A stretch of DNA of 38,633 nucleotides from Prevotella sp. (GTDB taxonomy: Bacteria; Bacteroidota; Bacteroidia; Bacteroidales; Bacteroidaceae), in contig JAFZSR010000088.1 of assembly GCA_017619275.1 (NCBI GenBank), forward strand, positions 1 through 38,633, written 5' to 3'. Under the pieces are notes generated by a model. It ran no database searches. It was not told where the DNA came from and saw only the letters and a program-made list of their open reading frames with translations. Below, piece after piece: positions 32,587 to 38,633 of the stretch; the stretch's first letter is position 1, and every line of letters begins with the position of its first letter. Made by a program: the position numbers and the translations under genes.

Positions 32587-33309
32587 ATGGATGCAAAGAA
32601 AATACTGGACTTCCTGAAGCAGGTGATGGCGAACAACAACCGCGAGTGGTTTCACGCCCACAAAGCCCTCTACGACGATGTTCGCCAAGAGTGGTCCAAT
32701 GGTGTGGCGAAGGCGCTCGAGCGCATCATCTCCTTCGATGCCGAGATTGCGCCCATAGAGCTGAAGGACTGCCTATACCGCTTCAACCGCGACACGCGCT
32801 TCTCGCCCGACAAGTCGCCCTACAAGAACCACTTCGGGGCCTATATCAACGCAAAGGGGAAAAAAGCCCTGCGCGGCGGCTACTACATTCACATGGAGCC
32901 GGGCAACTGCTTGGTGGCCGTGGGCAACTACTGGCTGCCCACCAACGTGCTCACCGCCTGCCGAAATGAAATCATGGCCAATACCGAGGCTTGGCTAAAG
33001 TGTGTGCAAAGGGAGGACTTCAAGCACTACTTCCTGAGCGATGCCAACAGCGAGAACCCCTTCTGGGGCGAGGCCAAAGGCAACAACTCATCGGGTTTCG
33101 GACTGGAGCGCCTGAAGACCTGCCCAGCCGGGTTCCCCCGCGACTGGGAGCACGTGGAATGGCTGCGGATGAAGGATTACTGCGCCTGGCACAACGTTGG
33201 CGACGACTTCTTCGAGGGCGACGCCTGGCTCGACGAGTGCGAACGCATCTTCTGCGCCGCCAAGCCCATGATGGACTTCGTCAACGCCGTCATCGACGAC
33301 TACGAATAA
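32587..33309 (+). CDS. DUF2461 domain protein
   Basis: A 240-residue soluble protein matching DUF2461: ILDFLKQVMANNNREWFHAH at the start, DCLYRFNRDTRFSPDKSPYK and GAYINAKGKKALRGGYYIHM in the middle, and LKTCPAGFPRDWEHVEWLRM near the end. Its biochemical function is unknown. It starts 18 bases after feoAB and is probably cotranscribed with it. It ends 11 bases before the stop of the convergent M16 gene. Confidence 0.92.
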   Translation: MDAKKILDFLKQVMANNNREWFHAHKALYDDVRQEWSNGVAKALERIISFDAEIAPIELKDCLYRFNRDTRFSPDKSPYKNHFGAYINAKGKKALRGGYYIHMEPGNCLVAVGNYWLPTNVLTACRNEIMANTEAWLKCVQREDFKHYFLSDANSENPFWGEAKGNNSSGFGLERLKTCPAGFPRDWEHVEWLRMKDYCAWHNVGDDFFEGDAWLDECERIFCAAKPMMDFVNAVIDDYE

Positions 33310-33320
33310 CTGTCTTCCCC

Positions 33321-36218
33321 CTACCGCATGATGTCCTCCTTCTTGAGGAACACCACCCTACCATAGTTCGACAGCTGCTGCAAGTCGAGCTGTTTCTTGT
33401 TGCCAATGATGTAGTAGATGCGCGGCTTGTGCTGAATGTTCTTGCGATAAAAATCGGTCATGTCCTGGGCCGTGAGCGTGGGCATCAGACGCGCCAGAGC
33501 GGTGCGCGGATCTTCCTGGTAGCCATTCATCTGATAGGTACACACATAGTCGGCCCTTTGTCGGAACGAGGGATAGTTGTTGTTGATGCTGTTCAGCACA
33601 TCCTGCTTGGCGGCATCGATGTTCTGCTCGTTCAGGGGCATCTGCTCCATCAGCGAGTCGAGCACGGCCAGCGCCTGCATGGCCTTGTCGCCCTGCGTGC
33701 CCAAATAGGCCAGGAAGCCCGAGGGATGGTCGCGGTGCAGGGCACGGTTGGGGGTGATGTCCTCGCCACCAGTAGCATAGGCCATAGCGCGGAACTCGCG
33801 AATCTCCTGGAACAACAGCGAACTCATGCCGCCTCCCATATACTTGCTCCACAGTCGCAACTGCGCCACCTCTTCATCGGTGAGCGAGGGTTTGATGCTG
33901 CAGTAGGTGCCGATGAGGGTCTGTCGGCTGCTGGGCATGTCGTAGACGTAGACCATCGGCTCCGTGTACTCCAATAGCCGCTCGGTGTTGTCGGGCTTTG
34001 GCAGATGCGCGGTTTCAATGGGCAGATAGTTGCGGCAGAGCTGGGCCACCTCGCTCGATGTGCGAGTGCCGCTATAGAGCACGGAGCAGTCGTACTGGCG
34101 CACATCGTCGAACAGCCGCAGCAGCTCCTCGCCCTTCGTCTTCTTCACCTCGGCCACCGTGGGCTGCCGCAGATAGGAGGAGCGGTCGCCCAGCAGCAGC
34201 CTTTCGTTCACCATATCGCGCACCGATGCATTGGTGCGGTCCAGCTGCACGTGCTCCATCTTGTATTCGTCGGCCAGCTCCTTCATCGCCTTCTCGTCGG
34301 CCTTCTTACGGGTGAGGAAATGGCGCAGCAATGTGAGCGACGGAACCAAGTTGCGCTCGAAGCCCATGATGGTAAGCATCAGGCTGCCGTTCTCCACCTT
34401 CGCCTCCATCGTGGTGCCCAGCCGTTGCCACGCCTCGCCCATCTGGTGCTTGGTCAGCGAGTCGGTACCCAGCTCGGTGAGGTATGTCTCCACCAGCGCC
34501 AGTCGCGGCTCGGCGCGCTTGCCCTTGTGCCATTTCAGCGTGAGCGCGAAGAGGTTGTTCACCTCGTTCTCCACCCTATACAGTGTGGTGTGCTCCGTCA
34601 GCGGTGTCACCTCTGCGTCGTGCGCCATATCGATGAGCCTTGGCGGCCGCTCTGCCACAGGCAGCTTGGCCAGCTCTTTGGCGTAGGCTGACTCTGCACG
34701 GGAGTTCTTCGGCACCACGGGCCGATAGTTGGGCTGCGTCACTTTGTCCTTCGGATATGAGCCAAAGCGCTTCACACCTCGCAGGTAGTGGTCGTCGAGC
34801 AGATAGCGGCGGGCGGCATCCACCACGTCGGCCTTCGTGATGGCGTTGATGGCGTCCACCTCCTTCAGATAGTCGGCCCATGAACGCCCTTGGGCGAAGA
34901 TAGTACCCATCAGCTCGGCGCGGGCGGTGATTGTCTCCAGCTCGTCCTCAATATTGCGCAGCATCCCCTGCTTCAGCTCTGTCAGCTTCTCATCGCCGAA
35001 GTCGCCCGCTTTCACGCGCTCTATCTGCTGCCAGCAGAGCCGCTCGGCCTTCTTCTTGCTGCCGAAGGGAACCTTGGGGATAACCAGCAGACCCACCGCC
35101 CCCGCCTCGTTGAGCGCGAAATTCTCGCCGAGCGCGAAGAGCACCTTGTGGGCGGTGCGCAACGAGTCGAGCAGTCCCGTCTCGTTTTCGTTCGTCAGCA
35201 GTCGCATGGCCAGCTGCAGGGCACGATAGTCCTTTTCGGTGGAGAGCGGTCCCCGGAACAACAGGCCCACCGCCTTCACCAAGGGGATGTTGAGCTTGAT
35301 ACCTATTGTCTCGCCGTTAAAAGGGGTGAGGGGCGTGTTCTGAGAGGTGGACGTGGGGGCTTTGCCCTTCGGCAACCGTCCGAAGGTTCGCTCCAGCAGC
35401 GGCAGGATGTCGACAGCGCTGAAGTCGCCGCTCAACATCAACCCCATGTTGCCGGCCACGTAATACTTTCTAAAAAAGTCCTCCATGTCCGAGAGGCGCG
35501 GGTTCTTCAGGTTCTCCGTGCTCCCGATGATGGGATATTGGTAGGGGTGCCCCTTGAAGGCCACCTCCATCACGCGCTCATAGGCAGTCGTCATCATGTT
35601 GTCGGCAGCGCGGTTCTTCTCCTCGTAGACAGTTTCCAGCTCGCCTTGGAACAAGCGGAACACGGGGTTGAGCATCCTTTCGGAGTTCAGCTCGCACCAC
35701 TGCTCCAGAAACTGCGGCGAAAACGTGTTATGATACTCCGTCACGTCCAACGACGTGGAGGCGTTCAGGGCCGAGCCGCCATATCGCGCGATGAGGCGGT
35801 CGAACTCATTGGGGATGGCATAATCGGCTGCATGCTGGCTCAGTCGGCTGATGTCGCCCTGTATGGTGAGGCGCTGCTGCTCGTCGGTGGTCTGCGACAG
35901 CTCGTTGTATTTCATCGCGATGGAGTCGAGCCACACCTTCTCTTCGTCGTAGCCCACGGTGCCTATGCGCTGTGTGCCCTTGAACAGCACGTGCTCCAGG
36001 TAGTGGGCGATGCCCGTGTTGGGGCAGTCCTTCGCGCCAGCCTTCACCACCAGCGCGCCATAGACCTTCGGTTGCGAATGGTCTTCGTTGAGCCATACGG
36101 TCAGCCCGTTGCTCAGCTTCAGTTCCTTCACCTCCAGCGCGTCCCTTCCTCCGCCGGCAGAAAGTGTGCACCAGCCGCCCATGAGCAGCAAGGCCACAAT
36201 CAAAAAGCGATGCTTCAT
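33321..36218 (-). CDS. M16 family zinc metallopeptidase, exported
   Basis: A 965-residue protein with a signal peptide (about 1-22) and two M16 halves of about 480 residues each. The first half has the inverted zinc motif HYLEH (72-76) and a distal Glu in LETVYEEKNR (about 180). The second half lacks it, as in the pitrilysin/PqqL type. It should degrade peptides in the periplasm or at the cell surface. The open frame begins at 36308, but the ATG at 36218 (MKHRFLIVALLLMG) gives the signal peptide and lies downstream of the promoter. It is convergent with the DUF2461 gene. Confidence 0.92.
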   Translation of the reverse strand: MKHRFLIVALLLMGGWCTLSAGGGRDALEVKELKLSNGLTVWLNEDHSQPKVYGALVVKAGAKDCPNTGIAHYLEHVLFKGTQRIGTVGYDEEKVWLDSIAMKYNELSQTTDEQQRLTIQGDISRLSQHAADYAIPNEFDRLIARYGGSALNASTSLDVTEYHNTFSPQFLEQWCELNSERMLNPVFRLFQGELETVYEEKNRAADNMMTTAYERVMEVAFKGHPYQYPIIGSTENLKNPRLSDMEDFFRKYYVAGNMGLMLSGDFSAVDILPLLERTFGRLPKGKAPTSTSQNTPLTPFNGETIGIKLNIPLVKAVGLLFRGPLSTEKDYRALQLAMRLLTNENETGLLDSLRTAHKVLFALGENFALNEAGAVGLLVIPKVPFGSKKKAERLCWQQIERVKAGDFGDEKLTELKQGMLRNIEDELETITARAELMGTIFAQGRSWADYLKEVDAINAITKADVVDAARRYLLDDHYLRGVKRFGSYPKDKVTQPNYRPVVPKNSRAESAYAKELAKLPVAERPPRLIDMAHDAEVTPLTEHTTLYRVENEVNNLFALTLKWHKGKRAEPRLALVETYLTELGTDSLTKHQMGEAWQRLGTTMEAKVENGSLMLTIMGFERNLVPSLTLLRHFLTRKKADEKAMKELADEYKMEHVQLDRTNASVRDMVNERLLLGDRSSYLRQPTVAEVKKTKGEELLRLFDDVRQYDCSVLYSGTRTSSEVAQLCRNYLPIETAHLPKPDNTERLLEYTEPMVYVYDMPSSRQTLIGTYCSIKPSLTDEEVAQLRLWSKYMGGGMSSLLFQEIREFRAMAYATGGEDITPNRALHRDHPSGFLAYLGTQGDKAMQALAVLDSLMEQMPLNEQNIDAAKQDVLNSINNNYPSFRQRADYVCTYQMNGYQEDPRTALARLMPTLTAQDMTDFYRKNIQHKPRIYYIIGNKKQLDLQQLSNYGRVVFLKKEDIMR

Positions 36219-36239
36219 ATATACTCTTTTTTTAGGCTG

Positions 36240-36270
36240 CAAAGGTACGAAAAAACGAGAGAAATGCAAA
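36240..36270 (-). promoter_or_regulatory. M16 gene promoter, one of several -7 boxes
   Basis: On the minus strand TTTG (36267-36270) and TACCTTTG (36240-36247) are 19 bp apart. Two more -7-type boxes lie upstream on the same strand: TAACTTTG at 36284-36291 and TACCTTTG at 36367-36374. The sequence CTTTTGCATTT...TTCGTACCTTTGCA closely matches the nadB promoter repeat at 5221-5260, so it is a member of the same interspersed promoter repeat. Confidence 0.75.
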
Positions 36271-36540
36271 AGGAAAAGCTCGCCAAAGTTACGAAAAGTC
36301 GAGAGCAAAACGAAGGAACAAGTTCCTTTTTTTGCCGAGACGGAGTAATTTCGCCGTCGTAGACGGCAAAGGTACGAAAAAAGCTTGTAAAGAACAACGG
36401 ATTTAGGAGAATTAGCGCAATTCGCCTAAAAAGGCAAAACGGGGAAACTCCGCAAAGCGCCTTATCTCCTATTAGAGAAAGAAAGACGCGAAGAACGAGT
36501 AAACTTGCTCAACCTTGGTGTGCGGAAACACCCATTGCAG

Positions 36541-36675
36541 CATTGAGGCCATAACGGGGTAGTAGGCTACCCCTGTTGTGGCCTCAATGTGCATGGGTGG
36601 GATTAGACTACCACAATTGTGGCATTCCTGCAAGCAGGGGGTATTAGGCTACCCCCTAATGCAGCTTTGCAAGCA
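36541..36675. repeat. degenerate 38-43-bp tandem repeat with strong hairpins
   Basis: Three units (36556-36598, 36599-36636, 36637-36675) share a G-run, then TAGGCTACC or TAGACTACC, then a TGCAAGCA-type end in the last two. The first folds with 36541-36555 into a stem of about 22 bp around TAGG. The third folds as GGGGGTA/TACCCCC. It lies between the stop of the Abi gene and the M16 promoter. The rest of this 480-base spacer (36271-36540) holds the extra -7 boxes and no gene. Function unknown. Confidence 0.6.
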
Positions 36676-36699
36676 AAATCGACAAAGATTATCTGTACT

Positions 36700-37596
36700 C
36701 TATAACTGCCAAAGGGGTCCTTGTCGCCAATTATATGGGAACCCCATCATAGTCGGATCTAATGACGGATTGCGAAGCAACAACAACTTTAAATCACCTA
36801 CGAAGGTATTGTTTGTATTGATGGCATTCAGCCAATAGGCAATACAGCAGAGTTGGGCATATAATGACTCTTCTCTAAAAGTAAAATCTGTCAGCCATTT
36901 GTTGGGCATCACTCGCGGAGTTGCTGGTTTCAAAGGGTATGCCCTGTTCCACACTCTGGCATGATGGGCACAATGATTGCGCAACGAGGTCAAACTCTCC
37001 AGCCAACTGGAAAGGAACTTGTGGTGGTTCAATCCAAACTCATGTGCGACATCGTGTTTTAATTGCGACTCGCTGAAATTATTGAATAGTTTCGAGAGTT
37101 CACCCAACGAGATCACCTCCAGCGTCTTCCAAACAGGGGGTAGATCTGGATCTGTGTATTTGCGGAAATGTTCGCGGATATACCGTTCCTTAGAACGTCC
37201 AACTTCTTTCCTGATGGCGTCGAGGTTCGTCTGGAAACGCCTTTGGTTCAGGGCTTTCGTTGCATCCATGAACCAAAATGGGCCACATGTGGGGGCGAAA
37301 TGCTTGATGACTTTAGACCTAACGGCAACCTCGATAGTCTGTATAGCTTTGAAGAGCAGAGCCTTCAAGTCCTTATCGAAATAGTAGCAAGCCAGCACTT
37401 CATCAAAATAACTATTGGGTAGGAATTGGTGAGTAAGGTGGTCTGCCTCCAGATGATACCAGTAGTCAGCCAAACGGAAGTAGCTGATAGCATCAAGAGC
37501 ATGCTCTGCCTTATTAGTGTCAGCAATAATCAGACCTCTGCTTTGCAGTGCCTGAATCTGCTGTGTCAGCGTCATCGCTTGTTTGGTATATCTCAT
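36700..37596 (-). CDS. Abi_2 family abortive infection protein
   Basis: A 298-residue soluble protein of the AbiD/AbiF (Abi_2) family, found in phage abortive infection. LTQQIQALQSRGLIIADT and LDAISYFRLADYWYHL form the N-terminal signature. SLTSLRNHCAHHARVWNR (about 201-218) carries the R-x4-H motif (R206, H211) typical of HEPN-type RNases. It would act as a toxin that cleaves RNA after infection; the trigger is unknown. The ATG at 37596 is chosen because the promoter lies at 37664-37694, so the longer upstream frame cannot be translated in full. No antitoxin gene is evident next to it. Confidence 0.88.
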   Translation of the reverse strand: MRYTKQAMTLTQQIQALQSRGLIIADTNKAEHALDAISYFRLADYWYHLEADHLTHQFLPNSYFDEVLACYYFDKDLKALLFKAIQTIEVAVRSKVIKHFAPTCGPFWFMDATKALNQRRFQTNLDAIRKEVGRSKERYIREHFRKYTDPDLPPVWKTLEVISLGELSKLFNNFSESQLKHDVAHEFGLNHHKFLSSWLESLTSLRNHCAHHARVWNRAYPLKPATPRVMPNKWLTDFTFREESLYAQLCCIAYWLNAINTNNTFVGDLKLLLLRNPSLDPTMMGFPYNWRQGPLWQL

Positions 37597-37663
37597 GTCT
37601 ATATACAAAAAATGTCCCGCTGGGTACGCTGTTCTTATGGGAAGCGGGCGGGATTTGTCGGTG

Positions 37664-37694
37664 CAAAGATAGCGATTTTTCTGGAATTTACAAA
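37664..37694 (-). promoter_or_regulatory. promoter of the Abi_2 gene
   Basis: On the minus strand TTTG (37691-37694) and TATCTTTG (37664-37671) are 19 bp apart. It decides the start of the Abi gene and is back to back with the rightward promoter at 37756. Confidence 0.8.
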
Positions 37695-37755
37695 CATTTT
37701 TGAGTTTTTTTTCAATAAAAAGTGTTGAAAGCCTTCTTAATTCGAAATCTTTTCG

Positions 37756-37763
37756 TATATTTG
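37756..37763 (+). promoter_or_regulatory. -7 box of the zinc-ribbon gene leader
   Basis: TATATTTG followed by CATCG matches TAnnTTTG. Transcription would start near 37770, giving a leader of about 195 bases before the ATG at 37967. A -33 TTTG is not clear. Confidence 0.6.
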
Positions 37764-37793
37764 CATCGTGTTTCGTTAGGGACACAAGACATT

Positions 37794-37935
37794 ATTTGCT
37801 CTATAGCCTCTCAATCACCACAACGAGAAAGAGCAAATGCACATTAAGGAGCTGCCCCGTATGGGCGCAGATTTCTCATATATGTGCATGGTTTGTGGTG
37901 AACCGAGAGGCGTATGGCGAAGGTCTGCGCCTCTT
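37794..37935 (+). ncRNA. structured leader or small RNA with competing pairings
   Basis: Four exact pairings can be read. ATTTGCTCT (37794-37802) pairs with 37830-37838. GCCTCTC (37806-37812) pairs with 37905-37911. CACCACAA (37816-37823) pairs with 37893-37900. ATGCACAT (37837-37844) pairs with 37882-37889. A small hairpin GCCC/GGGC lies at 37854-37866. The strand 37905-37912 (GAGAGGCG) can instead pair with CGCCTCTT (37928-37935), followed by TCGTTATAA. One segment can therefore join either a long upstream stem or a terminator-like hairpin. It could be an attenuator or riboswitch for the zinc-ribbon gene, or a separate RNA such as a 6S-like RNA ending at the hairpin. Confidence 0.5.
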
Positions 37936-37966
37936 TCGTTATAATGTGTAACTAAAAAACAGTAAT

Positions 37967-38548
37967 ATGGCATTAATCATTTGTCCTGAATGTGGAAAAG
38001 AGATTAGCGACAAGGCTTTATCTTGTCCTAATTGTGGCAATCCAATGAATCAGCAAACACAACAGCAAGAGGAATATCTCTGCTGTCCTAAATGTGGATC
38101 TCGTGAACTTCATGCCGAACATAAAGGCTTCAGTGGTGGAAAGGCTCTTGCTGGTGCTATATTAACTGGTGGTATTGGATTACTTGCTGGTACAATAGGT
38201 AGTAAAGATACTCAAATTACTTGTTTAAAATGTGGCAACAAGTTCAAAGCAGGTGAAGCAATGGTTAGAAAATCCAATAGAAAGTCCAATGACGATAATG
38301 TTTCGGAAGAAGAAGCCCTAATAATGGGGATTATTCAATCACAAGGGAAAATATCTGCTGTTAAATGGTATAAAGAAATAAATAATTGTGGGCTTAAGGA
38401 AGCTAAAGACGCCGTTGACGATATAGCTGCTAAACATTTTCCAGAGCTATCATCTGCGTTAGCCAGTGGAAATGGTTGCTCAATAATTATATTAATTCAA
38501 GTTTCGCAAGTTCCTAACTTGCCAGTTTTAATTGATAGATTTCAATAA
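37967..38548 (+). CDS. zinc-ribbon protein with an L7/L12-like segment
   Basis: A 193-residue protein. An N-terminal zinc ribbon (CPECGKEISDKALSCPNCG, two CxxC pairs) is followed by a second ribbon (CCPKCGS at about 39-45 and CLKCGN at about 86-91). Between these lies a glycine-rich hydrophobic stretch (ALAGAILTGGIGLLAGTIG) that may touch the membrane. Residues of about 127-155 (GKISAVKWYKEINNCGLKEA) resemble the C-terminal helices of ribosomal protein L7/L12, a piece found in some zinc-ribbon proteins. The function is not known. The last 25 residues look irregular, and the 3' end overlaps a possible gene on the other strand, so the C-terminus may be recent. A structured leader precedes it. 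The gene is AT-rich compared with the core genes. Confidence 0.75.
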   Translation: MALIICPECGKEISDKALSCPNCGNPMNQQTQQQEEYLCCPKCGSRELHAEHKGFSGGKALAGAILTGGIGLLAGTIGSKDTQITCLKCGNKFKAGEAMVRKSNRKSNDDNVSEEEALIMGIIQSQGKISAVKWYKEINNCGLKEAKDAVDDIAAKHFPELSSALASGNGCSIIILIQVSQVPNLPVLIDRFQ

Positions 38549-38633
38549 AATGAGAGAGTTTGTCCGACCTGTTCACAAGCATATCAAGGATCTGTTCATC
38601 CTCGATATTGAAGCACTCTGCGATTTCGCGGAC
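38514..38633 (-). CDS. partial gene cut by the right edge, strand uncertain
   Basis: On the minus strand a frame enters from the window edge (VREIAECFNIEDEQILDML...) and ends at a TAG at 38514-38516, overlapping the end of the zinc-ribbon gene by 35 bases. A short hairpin (GCAAGTT/AACTTGC, 38506-38522) covers its stop. The plus strand also stays open from an ATG at 38550 (MREFVRPVHKHIKD), one base after the zinc-ribbon stop, so a rightward downstream gene is equally possible. No family was recognised on either strand. Confidence 0.3.
   Translation of the reverse strand, partial: VREIAECFNIEDEQILDMLVNRSDKLSHFIEIYQLKLAS

Noticed and set aside
36541-36675. Integron attC sites
   Set aside because: The hairpins lack the conserved RYYYAAC and GTTRRRY boxes, and no integrase is present.

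Overview
This window looks like chromosomal DNA from a Bacteroidales bacterium, most likely a Prevotellaceae (Prevotella/Segatella-like) gut or rumen organism. This rests on four things: many promoters of the Bacteroidetes type (TTTG, 19-20 bp, TAnnTTTG), weak or absent Shine-Dalgarno sites, lineage markers (serine palmitoyltransferase, GldE, a FeoA-FeoB fusion, a four-helix-bundle suffix protein), and secreted glycoside hydrolases with Bacteroidetes-style C-terminal tails. The genus is an inference. No rRNA, CRISPR array or intact transposase gene was seen.

Layout. 1-5000: a leftward L-rhamnose operon (rhaB, rhaA, an MFS sugar transporter), interrupted by a frameshifted DUF559 nuclease gene between two inverted palindromic repeats. 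5000-7850: a triplicated promoter, nadB with an unusual 160-residue C-terminal extension, and nrdG, ending in a 24-bp perfect hairpin. 7990-12640: a secreted GH98-GH43 pair for plant or host glycans. 12840-16200: the housekeeping cluster rsfS-ftsH-cdsA with a MITE-like inverted repeat inside it. 16368: tRNA-Gln, followed by an AT-rich accessory stretch (16500-20700) holding a WYL regulator, a PD-(D/E)XK-type protein, a metallophosphoesterase, an unknown protein, a SLOG protein and a 274-bp MITE-like element. 20760-22900: a secreted DUF1593 protein, a lipoprotein and a Cys-rich membrane protein, with two copies of one hairpin repeat on either side. 23100-25420: a lipid kinase divergent from serine palmitoyltransferase. 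25488: tRNA-Pro with a clear terminator. 25716-28532: an operon of a hypothetical gene, ssb, gldE and a phosphopantetheinyl transferase. 28620-29050: four leftward tRNAs (Gly, Leu, Leu, Gly). 29261-33310: a four-helix-bundle protein, feoAB and a DUF2461 protein. 33321-36218: an M16 peptidase. 36540-38633: a structured repeat, an Abi_2-type abortive infection gene, a leader with mutually exclusive RNA pairings, a zinc-ribbon protein and a gene cut by the window edge.

The less ordinary content is of three kinds. The first is short interspersed repeats that supply working parts of genes: promoters, stop codons, signal-peptide codons and an N-terminus. The second is the accessory cluster after tRNA-Gln, whose WYL regulator and nuclease-like partner suggest an uncharacterised defence module. 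The third is the leader RNA before the zinc-ribbon gene, where one segment can pair either with an upstream strand or with a terminator strand.
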